From CAWKOH01 sp963851245 (GTDB lineage: Bacteria > Actinomycetota > Acidimicrobiia > Acidimicrobiales > Palsa-688), in assembly GCA_963851245.1 (NCBI GenBank), contig CAWKOH010000002.1:310001-374000 (forward strand): DNA of 64,000 nt, in the 5' to 3' direction. The translations under genes were made by a program, and so were the position numbers. This document shows, piece by piece, positions 1 through 8,222 of this stretch (position 1 is its first letter; every line of letters begins with the position of its first letter). The notes under the pieces are model-generated. The model saw only the letters and a program-made list of their open reading frames with translations, was not told where the DNA came from and did no database searches.

Positions 1-1
1 T

Positions 2-553
2 GAGGTGCGATCCCGGGCAGACGCCGGCGACGTTGATGCAAGTCATGGCCTGGTGACCCAGGGCGTATCCGGGGCATTCGAAGTGGAAGCCGGGGGCGGC
101 GTGGGCGGACAGATAAGAGATGGCCGGCCCGCAACCGTATGAACTTGTTACGGGAGCGGAAACTGTCTGGGCTCTCACGATCGGCCGTGGAGCGGGGGTG
201 GCCGCGACCCTGGGTACCGTCGGGGTGGTGACGGTCCGGACGGCGTGGGCCGGCGGCCTGGGCGCCACTTGGGTGGTGGCCGGCTTGGCCCGGGTGATCG
301 CCATGGTGGTCTCGATCGCCGCCGGGATCGGGGGCACCACGTGATGGAACACAGGGGGCCGGACCACACTGGTGAGATTTACGGGCGCCGGGCTGGGACT
401 CACCGATGCGTCTGCGATGGCGTTCGTGATCTCGAAGCCGAGCACGCTTGCGAGCGTGATCAGGAGAATACCGACGAGCAGGGGAGACCTCAGAAACCGT
501 CTCCATTCCCCCTCTACGGCGCACAAGTCCATGGCAGTGGCGCTCATACCCAT
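2..553 (-). CDS. Partial membrane-anchored protein with Cys-containing outer domain
   Basis: An open frame of 184 codons runs from ATG 553 (a second in-frame ATG is at 547) off the left edge of the window, so the C-terminus is missing. After a short basic N-terminus, one hydrophobic helix lies at about residues 23-40 (LLVGILLITLASVLGF). A Pro/Ala/Thr-rich linker with no predicted fold follows to about residue 130. The last ~50 residues hold a compact domain with several cysteines (YGCGP, FECPGY, MTCIN, GVCPG). This is the layout of a membrane-anchored or secreted envelope protein. I do not recognise the domain with certainty; small secreted actinobacterial domains have this Cys/Gly/Pro look. 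It is divergent from the oxygenase gene starting at 623. Confidence 0.6.
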   Translation of the reverse strand, partial: MGMSATAMDLCAVEGEWRRFLRSPLLVGILLITLASVLGFEITNAIADASVSPSPAPVNLTSVVRPPVFHHVVPPIPAAIETTMAITRAKPATTQVAPRPPAHAVRTVTTPTVPRVAATPAPRPIVRAQTVSAPVTSSYGCGPAISYLSAHAAPGFHFECPGYALGHQAMTCINVAGVCPGSHL

Positions 554-622
554 GACGTTTCGTGCGCCTTTGTGCCTGCCTGTAGAGAAAATGCGGAATT
601 TCGGCAGGGAGACCGATCGTCC

Positions 623-1468
623 GTGTCGAAGCGCGCAACAACTAACCTGCTTCGGGACCGGGGCCCGTCAGTTCGGCGGCTGGTAGAAGTTGAGGGTGGA
701 ACTGGCCGAGACGGTTCTTGGGTCGTGGACCCGCAGAGTGGACGAGTTGGGCGGCGAGTTCGCCGCCGGCGACCCCTTCCCTTGGTGGTGTTGAACGGTT
801 TCCTCAGAGAGGACGTCGCTGAGGGCCTCCTGAGCGAGTTCCCTCCGATCGACGGAATGGCCCGATCCCACGACTACCTGTTCGGCGACAAACGCGAATC
901 GAGCGCCCTGGCCAGCCGCGGCCCAAACTCGGCGCTGGTCCATGACGCCCTTCTCTCACTGCAGTTCGCCGACATCCTGACCCATGTCGCCGGGCGCAGC
1001 CTGTTCGTCGATCCGTCGTTCCACGGGGGCGGGTACCACCACGGAGGCGACGGCAGCTTCCTGGACACCCATGTGGACTTCAACATCCATCCGCACCACG
1101 ACGACTGGCTCCGGGTTCTGAATGTCCTGCTGTATCTGAACAAGGACTGGCCGCCCGACTACGGAGGGGATCTGCTCGTCCGCACTGATCCGGCGCACGA
1201 GCCCAGGTCAATAGCACCGGTGTTCAACCGAGGCGTGATCATGCTGACCAGCGATCACACCTACCACGGGTATCGCCGGATGAGCCTGCCACCCGGGACA
1301 ACCCGCAAATCCATCGCCGCCTACGCCTACGAAGTCATACCCGCTGGCAGCCTGCGGATGCGGACGACATCATGGGCGCCCGAAGATGCCGGGGTGATCA
1401 AACGGAGTCTGGCCCGGCACTGGACCGGTCTGGCGGCGGCGAGGGACCGGTCGACGAGACGGCGCTGA
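623..1468 (+). CDS. 2-oxoglutarate/Fe(II)-dependent oxygenase (prolyl hydroxylase-like)
   Basis: About 281 residues from GTG 623. The iron ligands of the double-stranded beta-helix fold are visible: His150 and Asp152 in DTHVDFN, and a distal His about residue 215 (TYHGYRRM). Arg228 in TTRKS is the probable 2-oxoglutarate salt bridge. The family hydroxylates small molecules, sugars or protein side chains with O2 and 2-oxoglutarate. In a glycan locus it may modify a sugar, lipid or envelope protein; the substrate is unknown. GTG 623 was chosen because AGGGAG lies upstream at 606-611. The first ~50 residues are Arg-rich and unlike the family, so GTG 785 is an alternative start. An open frame continues upstream to 245 but has no support. 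Confidence 0.75.
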   Translation: MSKRATTNLLRDRGPSVRRLVEVEGGTGRDGSWVVDPQSGRVGRRVRRRRPLPLVVLNGFLREDVAEGLLSEFPPIDGMARSHDYLFGDKRESSALASRGPNSALVHDALLSLQFADILTHVAGRSLFVDPSFHGGGYHHGGDGSFLDTHVDFNIHPHHDDWLRVLNVLLYLNKDWPPDYGGDLLVRTDPAHEPRSIAPVFNRGVIMLTSDHTYHGYRRMSLPPGTTRKSIAAYAYEVIPAGSLRMRTTSWAPEDAGVIKRSLARHWTGLAAARDRSTRRR

Positions 1469-1625
1469 GATGCTGCGACCCGAGGCTGGGGCTGGCGTTC
1501 GTTCCCCTCGATGGCTAGCGCTGAGGTGCTCACGCCCCGGGGTGATCGGCCGTTGTTGGAGGAGCGGGCTGTTCCTCTAGGGCCAAAGCGCGTAGTTCGG
1601 AACGAGGGACGAGATCGGTGCTGGT

Positions 1626-3401
1626 CTAGGCGAGCGGGCTACCCGGCTGCGAGGAGACCAGAGCTCCTGGTGGCTTCGTAGCCTGCACCTCGAATCCGGC
1701 CGAAAAACGAGAAAGAGTTGACGGCGGCAGCCGTTCGAAAACGACCTTGAGAAAACCGTGACGGCTGGACGGATCGTCCCAGAAACGGGCCCATTGCCGA
1801 AGGCTTATCTGGCTGGCGAAACCCGAGATTCTGTGTCCCTGCTGGGCGCCGATGTGCCACAGCACATGGTTGGAAAGCCATCCGAGCATGTGGGTCGAGC
1901 CCATCTCAGGCGGGACGAAGCATCGATCGATTTCGAACCCGGAGAACCACTGACGCACTCCGTATTCGGTCGCATTGTAGAAGTGGGCCGGTTCTTCGTG
2001 CAGCGGCTGCAAGAAGGCAGTTTGCAAGCGGAGCTTTCCCCCCGGCTTCAGTACTCGCAGGATCTCTCCGGCCGCGGTGACTGGATCGGCCAGGTGCTCG
2101 AAGGTGTTGTAGGAGACGACCGCATCAAAGGTGTTGTCCTTGAACGGTAGACGGTGGGCGTCGGCCACTGCCGTGGTGTTGCGGAAGATCGAGTACTCAA
2201 CTTCGACGCACCGCTCTGGCCGGCGCACCGTGGCGCCAGCTCCGAGGTTGAGCGAATAGCCATCCAGAGAATCCAGCCATTCGAGTACAGAATCGTCGAT
2301 CGGGTTACTCACGTGACCCTCGGGCATTACTGTGACATCCCGGTCCTCGCACAGCAGGATCGGTACGCCATATTGAACCGTGAAGCTACGACTACAACCT
2401 GAGCAACTGAGCGAGGTCCCCTCGAGCACCAGGTCGCCTGTTCCCGAGCAGCACGGACAACGCAGGAGCCCGACCAGGTGGTCGAGTGTCCCGGTCCCGA
2501 TCGGCGTAGCGGCTCGGACCGGTTCTTCCGGAGGAGCTTGCTGGGCAACGCCTCCCGGCATCGGTGCGGAAGCGTGCAATTCGAAGCCGAAGGAGAGCTT
2601 GGCGAGTGCCTGCTGGGTCAATTTCTCCACCGTGAGGGCGGCTCCAGAAGCCGGCTCGAATCTCTTGGCGTAGAAGTCGTTCCAGTAGCCAAGAGTGCTA
2701 CGACCGACCTCCAGCTCTGCGTCCGAGCCCAGCTCATCCCTGACATGCCATAAGAGCATCGAGGAAAGCCATCCGAGCGCATACGGCGGGAGCATGTTGG
2801 GGGGGACGAAGCACCGGTTGATATCGAAGCCGGAGAACCACTGGCGGAGGCCGTACTCAGTAACGTTGTAGAAGTGGGCTGGTTCTTCGTGTAGGGGCTG
2901 CAGGAAGGCGGTCTGGAGTCGCAGCTTTCCACCAGGCTTGAGGACCCGGAGGATCTCCTGGGCAGCGGTGGCGGGGTCGGCCAGGTGCTCGAAGGTGTTG
3001 TATGACACCACCGCGTCGAACGTGTCGTCTTTGAACGGCAGATGGTGGGCATCGGCGACTGCGGTGGTGTTGCGGAATACGGCGTACTCGACCTCGATGC
3101 AGCGCGGGGGTCTGCACACCGTGGCGCCGCCTCCGAGGTTGAGGGAGTAGCCATCCAGGGAAGCCAGCCATTCGACTACCGACTCATCCATCGGATTGCT
3201 CATGTGGTCTTCGGGGACCAGCCTCACCTCACGATCCGGGTACAGCAGGATCGGTACGCCATCCTGCAACCGGAAAGTCGTTCCGCACGTGGGGCATCTA
3301 AGCGAATCTGCTTCGGGGAGCAGATCTTCAGAGCCCAAACAGCGGGGACAACGCAACAGCCCCACCAACTCGCCTAGGGATGGCAAAGTAGCGGGAATCA
3401 C
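1626..3401 (-). CDS. Tandem Trm112-type zinc ribbon/SAM methyltransferase protein (internal duplication)
   Basis: A 591-residue protein built from two copies of one unit. Each unit has a Trm112/UPF0434-like zinc ribbon (first: CPRC and CPTC; second: CPCC and CSGC) ending in GVPILL, then a class I SAM methyltransferase (Methyltransf_11 type). Copy one spans about residues 10-235 and copy two about 305-575. Both retain YSLNLG(G/A)GATV, ADAH(H/R)LPFKD and the block SYNTFEHLADP...LKPGGKLRLQTAFLQPL nearly unchanged, and the DNA of the copies is visibly similar. The gene starts at GTG 3401, overlapping the stop of the upstream methyltransferase by 4 bases (GTGA), so they are probably co-translated. 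Likely role: methylation of a glycan or its precursor. Whether both active sites work is unknown. Confidence 0.85.
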   Translation of the reverse strand: MIPATLPSLGELVGLLRCPRCLGSEDLLPEADSLRCPTCGTTFRLQDGVPILLYPDREVRLVPEDHMSNPMDESVVEWLASLDGYSLNLGGGATVCRPPRCIEVEYAVFRNTTAVADAHHLPFKDDTFDAVVSYNTFEHLADPATAAQEILRVLKPGGKLRLQTAFLQPLHEEPAHFYNVTEYGLRQWFSGFDINRCFVPPNMLPPYALGWLSSMLLWHVRDELGSDAELEVGRSTLGYWNDFYAKRFEPASGAALTVEKLTQQALAKLSFGFELHASAPMPGGVAQQAPPEEPVRAATPIGTGTLDHLVGLLRCPCCSGTGDLVLEGTSLSCSGCSRSFTVQYGVPILLCEDRDVTVMPEGHVSNPIDDSVLEWLDSLDGYSLNLGAGATVRRPERCVEVEYSIFRNTTAVADAHRLPFKDNTFDAVVSYNTFEHLADPVTAAGEILRVLKPGGKLRLQTAFLQPLHEEPAHFYNATEYGVRQWFSGFEIDRCFVPPEMGSTHMLGWLSNHVLWHIGAQQGHRISGFASQISLRQWARFWDDPSSRHGFLKVVFERLPPSTLSRFSAGFEVQATKPPGALVSSQPGSPLA

Positions 3402-4417
3402 GGTGTAGATCCCACGCGCTTGACGAACCGTAGCGGTGCCGTCACCCGCCAGCTTGTTGACTGCTTCATGTCCAGGACGGACTGCCGAGCGTTGTCGCCG
3501 GCTTCCCTACAGGCTTTCAGCTCGGCTCGGAGGGTAGTGAGCTCCTCGGTGGCCAGCGCAAGCAGGCTCTCCTGCCGGGTCCGCACATCGAAGGCCCCAG
3601 CAACATACTGCTCGGCCCGGTACAGCTCTTCGATGAGATACTCCCGCTCGTCGTTGGCCCTTTCCGCCACCTCGGCTCGAGACTGTGCTGAGCGGGCCAG
3701 ACGAAGAGACTCGTCGAGTAAATCCTCGTATTTGGCGAGTTCGATGGGTCGTGCCACTGTACGTGCTGCCGACAAGTCGGGAAGCGCCCTTCTGGACGCG
3801 AGTACGAAAGCGTCGGAGGCAGTACTGAAAGAGGCTGGATCGTTCGTATCGGGGAAAGCCCCCGCTATAGCACCGGAGACGCTCGTGCCCAGGCGGGAAA
3901 CGATACAAAACGTCTGCCTGATACTAGATACGTGTTCGAAGTGGCCGACCAGCGCAGCTTCAAGGTCGGCTGTTGTCATCGCGTCCTGATATCCGTTACC
4001 ACCCGAGGCGCGGCCTGGAGATGAAACAGCGATGAGCCCGTCGTCGGTAACGATGCGCCCGAGCTCTTCTACGAAGCCCCCCACGTCGACGGCTCCCAGA
4101 TCGGGATCGAAGCAGATCGCGCAATCGATTGACCTGTCTGGCAGTGGGATGGAGCCGAACTCAGAGCAGTAAACATCGACAGCCGGACCGAACCGCTGGG
4201 TCAGGATGTCCGCCATCGCGCGGCGCGGTGTGAAACAAAGCACTTCCACCCCACAATCCGAGAGCAGGTCTGAGACCAATCCAGCCGGTAAGCTCGCGTC
4301 CAATACCCGTCGCCCAGCTAGCATTGGAACCATCCACTGCACGGCGAGATTCAGTCGGATCGTCTCCACGGCCATGAGCTCGCCCTCAGCAGATGACCGA
4401 CCCTGCTCGTATGACAT
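3398..4417 (-). CDS. SAM-dependent methyltransferase with C-terminal coiled coil
   Basis: 339 residues from ATG 4417. The first ~210 residues look like a divergent class I methyltransferase: RRVLDASLPAGLVSDLL is a weak motif I, followed by acidic DCAICFD and FVEELGRIVTDDGLIAVSSPG. Residues ~230-320 are heptad-rich and probably a coiled coil. The protein ends in STSWRVTAPLRFVKR, a tail found on many polysaccharide glycosyltransferases and methyltransferases and seen again at the end of the methyltransferase at 18355. It is the upstream member of a two-gene minus-strand operon with the tandem methyltransferase (GTGA overlap). The glycine-rich SAM loop is poorly conserved, so catalytic activity is less certain than the fold. 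Confidence 0.7.
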   Translation of the reverse strand: MSYEQGRSSAEGELMAVETIRLNLAVQWMVPMLAGRRVLDASLPAGLVSDLLSDCGVEVLCFTPRRAMADILTQRFGPAVDVYCSEFGSIPLPDRSIDCAICFDPDLGAVDVGGFVEELGRIVTDDGLIAVSSPGRASGGNGYQDAMTTADLEAALVGHFEHVSSIRQTFCIVSRLGTSVSGAIAGAFPDTNDPASFSTASDAFVLASRRALPDLSAARTVARPIELAKYEDLLDESLRLARSAQSRAEVAERANDEREYLIEELYRAEQYVAGAFDVRTRQESLLALATEELTTLRAELKACREAGDNARQSVLDMKQSTSWRVTAPLRFVKRVGSTP

Positions 4418-4599
4418 CGATGCACTTTATCGTCCGGGCAGCACCGTCACGTCGATGAGATGAAACAAATCGCTTCGCGGCTCGTCGTCGGCGTCCAGAA
4501 GCGTAATGCTCCTCCCTCTTGCCATTTGAGCGGCTTCAGCCGTCCTACGCTGGTTGCTCGATGATGGAATCTGGGCGGCGGCCATGCGATTTGGCGAAG

Positions 4600-5463
4600 T
4601 TAGGGCTTCCTGGCTAGGACGACGACCTCACCAAAACGCATCGGCACCATGACGTGCATTGGGCGAGCCTTAGTTATTGGCCGGAGCTGGTTTGCGGCCG
4701 ACTTCAGCACAGGATGGGCGTAAGTAGAAAGCTGACCGAGCAGGTAATTGGGAGTCGAGTACTTTGTTCCGGGAACAACCTTCTCTACGGCGAGTCCCAC
4801 TCGTTCCAGCGCTCGCCTCAGTCCGGCGAGGGAAAAGAGGTGGAGATGCTCCTCGCGGTATTGGGGCCACAAGCGACCAGTGAGCTTGTGCGTCAAGGAC
4901 CCCACTCGCGGAGTTAAAAGGACGAGTGACCCACCGTCAGCTAGGAGGTATTCGGCGCGTTCAAGAGTCTGGAGCGGGTTGCGCACGTGCTCGATGAAAT
5001 CGAACATTGTAATGATGTTGTATTGACCCTTGCCCTCAACCGTGTCGATTTGGCCGCAGTGGAAGGTTCCGGTTGGCACAGCTATCCTCGCCTGCCGTAC
5101 GGCGTCACGGTTCAGGTCAACCCCGGAGACAATCAGTCCGCGCCTTACGGCGAGGGCGGCGAATTCACCCTGCGCACAGCCAACGTCGAGGAGTAGTTGT
5201 CCAGGAGTGGGGGTTGCAATGGCTAGCGCACGACCAAGTGTGCGGCCCTTCGCTCTTTGAACTACTTCGGGCGTTTCCCACGCCCAGGGTTCGTAGTAAG
5301 AGGGGCTGTAAATCTCGGCTAACCGTGAATCGGACGGTTGGGGCAGGAGGCACTCTGACCGGCACGCTCGACAGCAATACCAACTTGGATGATTCGGATA
5401 CGACGACCCACGTAGCCGATGGAGCGCCATTCCATCGCAGACATGACATTGCTCACCGTCCAT
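4600..5463 (-). CDS. SAM methyltransferase with N-terminal zinc ribbon
   Basis: About 287 residues if started at ATG 5463 (MDGEQCHVC). The frame stays open to ATG 5550, but those residues have no family match. The N-terminus holds a four-Cys knuckle (CHVC and CRAC region), then a Methyltransf_23 type domain. Motif I is LLLDVGCAQGEFA; acidic motif II is SGVDLN; the FDFIEHVRNP block follows, then GGSLVLLTP. This Zn-ribbon plus methyltransferase architecture is common in sugar C- or O-methyltransferases of surface-glycan loci, including those acting on nucleotide deoxysugars. It is divergent from the membrane protein gene at 5646. The acceptor is not known. Confidence 0.8.
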   Translation of the reverse strand: MDGEQCHVCDGMALHRLRGSSYPNHPSWYCCRACRSECLLPQPSDSRLAEIYSPSYYEPWAWETPEVVQRAKGRTLGRALAIATPTPGQLLLDVGCAQGEFAALAVRRGLIVSGVDLNRDAVRQARIAVPTGTFHCGQIDTVEGKGQYNIITMFDFIEHVRNPLQTLERAEYLLADGGSLVLLTPRVGSLTHKLTGRLWPQYREEHLHLFSLAGLRRALERVGLAVEKVVPGTKYSTPNYLLGQLSTYAHPVLKSAANQLRPITKARPMHVMVPMRFGEVVVLARKP

Positions 5464-5645
5464 TGCGCTCCTGGCGAGATCGCTCGGCGATCGTAACCGG
5501 CGATGGCCCGTGTCGTACCCGTCGGCGCTTGGCTGCTTCCTCAGCGTCATCGCCCGCTCGGAAACCGGGATGCGCGGCTGTTATGCTCATAGCTCGGTGT
5601 ACTCGCTGACCCATCGCTCCGGTAACTGCCTGGGTAGCTTTCCGC

Positions 5646-7217
5646 ATGACAATCCTCCCGCGCCAAGATTTGAGCCCTGCAGAACTGACAACGAGCGAAA
5701 CTAGCGCGAATGGGTCCGGCGTGGGGCCCACAAGGGAGCGATCTGTCGCTGACAACCGGATTCTCCCTGTTCTGGTCCTGGTGGCTTGCTCCATTGGGTT
5801 GGCTATGGTCTTCTGGCCAGGTCATCTCGACGCCGATGCTCTCAATCAAATTAACGAGGCTAGGACTGGACGGTTTACCGACTGGTGGTCTCCGATATTA
5901 GATTGGTTTTGGCGAGGACTCTTTATCCTGCACCTATCTCCTGGTTTCGTACTCCTTGCCACCATTCTCGGTGTCCTACTCTCAACCTACGAGATCCTAT
6001 CGAACGTATTTCGACGTTGGGCATCGGTCGTAATGACCCTGGTCATTGCGATTTTCCCCCCTATTTTCGGTTATCTCGGCTCGCTTCAACGGGACGCCTG
6101 GTTCGCTGCATTCACGTTGGCTGGATATGCATTGGCTATCAAGGCTTACAGGGGTAGCGGCACGCGACAGACTGTGTTCGCATTGCTGGCACTCCTCGCT
6201 GTCTGGTTGGGAATGGCAGCGAGGCAGAATGGGGTAATCGTTCTTATCCCGGTTGTTGTGATCGCGACTAGGTTCCTGATTCCTGCTATTGGTCGTGTTA
6301 TAAGTCGTGTTATCAATCGTCATCCAAGCGCGCATAGGAAGGAAGCTGCACGCTCTTCACGCTTCAGCGCCGCTATCATCTGCTCCGTCGCTTTACTAGG
6401 TGCATTCGCCGCATCGCAATGGGTTCTGACCTACGACGTTATTCACGCCGTGAAATCGTATCCAGAGCAGGCTACGTTTGAGGGCGATTTGGCCAACCTA
6501 TCGGTTCGTACGGGGAAGGTCCTAGTCCCAACCTTCATATTTCCATCTCAGAATATCGCTACTCTGAAGGCTCACTACTCTCCGTATGGAACCACTTGGC
6601 TGGTGGTCGGCTCAGACCACCCTTTGGTGACGGGCGATCGTTCGGCCCCATTTCCTAGCTTAGTGGACGGAATGCAGGAAGGTACTCTGCTGACGGACTG
6701 GCTCCATGCGATCGAGCATTACCCGAAGGCGTACTTTCATGTGCGGTGGAAGGAGTGGACAAGGCTAATCGCTTGGAGTTCCAATTCCTATGAACCATAT
6801 CATCCTGGTTATGACGCAAATCCGTGGGGCTATAAGGCTCACTTCCCCTCGCTCGACAATTTTGCTCTGGCATATCTAAGGAGGTTCACGTACCAGCCGC
6901 TTCAAGGGGGACCATTGTTTAGAACGTGGGTCTATCTCATTCTGGCAGTTGGACTGGGTATCGACTTAGTTCGGCGTAAGCGTCGATCCGATATCAGGAT
7001 CATCGGCACACTCGTGCTCTCTTGTGCTGTCTACTACTCTGCGTTCTTCTTCGCAGCTCCCGGATTGGGCTTCCGCTGGGGTTGGTTGCTAGTGTTGTCG
7101 ACGCTTATTGCCCTGGTGGTCGACGTCCGTGACCACTGGCGCTGGCGAGTCAGAAGAATGCGTCTTCGCTCGCAGGGACGGGAGAGAACGTCAATCGTCT
7201 CAGCAGCTTGCGACTAG
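5646..7217 (+). CDS. Polytopic membrane protein, DUF6020-like (possible GT-C glycosyltransferase)
   Basis: 523 residues with roughly ten hydrophobic spans. After a ~40-residue soluble N-terminus come helices around LVLVACSIGLAMVFW and FVLLATILGVLL, then a long run to about residue 260. A large external loop lies at about 270-400, and C-terminal helices follow. The first loop has HLDADALNQINEARTG followed by a DWW motif, resembling the Asp-rich loop of DUF6020/GT-C type polyprenyl-sugar-using transferases. Likely role: transfer of a sugar from a lipid carrier on the outer face of the membrane; this is inferred from topology only. The gene uses more A/T-rich codons than its neighbours, suggesting separate origin. 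Its stop overlaps the stop of the convergent methyltransferase by 4 bases. Confidence 0.6.
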   Translation: MTILPRQDLSPAELTTSETSANGSGVGPTRERSVADNRILPVLVLVACSIGLAMVFWPGHLDADALNQINEARTGRFTDWWSPILDWFWRGLFILHLSPGFVLLATILGVLLSTYEILSNVFRRWASVVMTLVIAIFPPIFGYLGSLQRDAWFAAFTLAGYALAIKAYRGSGTRQTVFALLALLAVWLGMAARQNGVIVLIPVVVIATRFLIPAIGRVISRVINRHPSAHRKEAARSSRFSAAIICSVALLGAFAASQWVLTYDVIHAVKSYPEQATFEGDLANLSVRTGKVLVPTFIFPSQNIATLKAHYSPYGTTWLVVGSDHPLVTGDRSAPFPSLVDGMQEGTLLTDWLHAIEHYPKAYFHVRWKEWTRLIAWSSNSYEPYHPGYDANPWGYKAHFPSLDNFALAYLRRFTYQPLQGGPLFRTWVYLILAVGLGIDLVRRKRRSDIRIIGTLVLSCAVYYSAFFFAAPGLGFRWGWLLVLSTLIALVVDVRDHWRWRVRRMRLRSQGRERTSIVSAACD

Positions 7218-8125
7218 CTGGCCCATCCGACAGGGTGTGCGCTTACCCCGAGGCGGCTGTCGACAATCCGGGAGAGTGGGGCCCATGGGAGAATTTGGTC
7301 GATGCGCGGGAGGGACCTCAGGCTAAGACTCTTCAGAACCTTGAATCGAATGATGTCCTCCCAGGCCGAGGTGTAGACCGGAAAGGACGGGGTGAATCCA
7401 GACCTTGTGAGTGCGAGGGCCAGAGTGTGAGGCTCGAAGAAGGATATGTGCACATCAGGGAGAACGTACCTCCATCGCAGTAACCGATTGCGGTGGGGCC
7501 GCGCGTTCCCGGTCGTCAGGAAGAGGAGTCCGCCCTGACGGAGCAATGCGCGGATCTGCGTTAGCTCGGCGATCGGATCAACGACGTGTTCTATGACCTC
7601 GATGGCCGTCACAATGTCGAATGACCCTTGGGCATTAGGAAGGTCCTCAGGACGGAGATGATCGATGCCGCGGTTTCTGAGCTGCTCAGCGCTCCAGCCC
7701 TGCTCGAAGCCCCTCGTAGAAGGGACACCGTGCGCTTGGGCAAAACGCACAAGTCCGCCGGTACCACAGCCGTAGTCGAGCCATCGGGTTGTGGTATCGA
7801 TGGTGGCTAGGTCACGAACGACGGTAAAAATCCCGCTCCACTCGTAGCGGCGAATAGTGCCGGGATCGTCCATCTCCGCCACGTAGTTCACCGAGGGATC
7901 AGGTCCCATGCCCCGGTAGTAGGCGTCATCATACAAGGCGTCGAAATCGGTGCGCGGATCGGAGATGAAGGCGAACCGGCAGCGGTTGCATCTCCTCAAG
8001 TGGAAGTGTCTGTTGCTGAAGGCGCTGTATTTGCTGCCGACAGCCGTGGTGTCGGCGCCACAGATGCGGCATTCGCACGGAATGTCTAGGTCTCTGAGTG
8101 GGTCAGAACTGGGACGAGAACTCAT
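7214..8125 (-). CDS. SAM methyltransferase with N-terminal zinc ribbon
   Basis: 303 residues from ATG 8125 (MSSRPSS). The frame extends to 8278, but those residues are unlike the family. The N-terminus carries CRICG and CNRCR Cys pairs. The Methyltransf_23 domain has motif I WLDYGCGTGGLV, then FDIVTAIEVIEHVVDP and GGLLFLTTG. Architecture matches the methyltransferase at 4600, but sequence divergence rules out a recent duplicate. Probable sugar or lipid-linked glycan methyltransferase. It is divergent from the GT2 gene starting near 8223; the ~100-base gap would hold both promoters. Confidence 0.8.
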   Translation of the reverse strand: MSSRPSSDPLRDLDIPCECRICGADTTAVGSKYSAFSNRHFHLRRCNRCRFAFISDPRTDFDALYDDAYYRGMGPDPSVNYVAEMDDPGTIRRYEWSGIFTVVRDLATIDTTTRWLDYGCGTGGLVRFAQAHGVPSTRGFEQGWSAEQLRNRGIDHLRPEDLPNAQGSFDIVTAIEVIEHVVDPIAELTQIRALLRQGGLLFLTTGNARPHRNRLLRWRYVLPDVHISFFEPHTLALALTRSGFTPSFPVYTSAWEDIIRFKVLKSLSLRSLPRIDQILPWAPLSRIVDSRLGVSAHPVGWAS

Positions 8126-8222
8126 GCCGACGCATACCTTAAGCCGGCGCAAGCCGTGCTCACCGACCAAGGTGCTCAATTGGGTAGCATTGTGGATGCC
8201 CCAAGACGACCCGGGCTTGCTG

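Noticed and set aside
120..369. Short open frames on both strands at the left edge
   Set aside because: They are other-frame readings of the partial minus-strand membrane protein at 2-553 and have biased Pro/Arg/Gly composition.
245..622. N-terminal extension of the 2OG oxygenase frame
   Set aside because: The extension is antisense to the partial upstream gene, lacks family similarity, and GTG 623 has an AGGGAG site.
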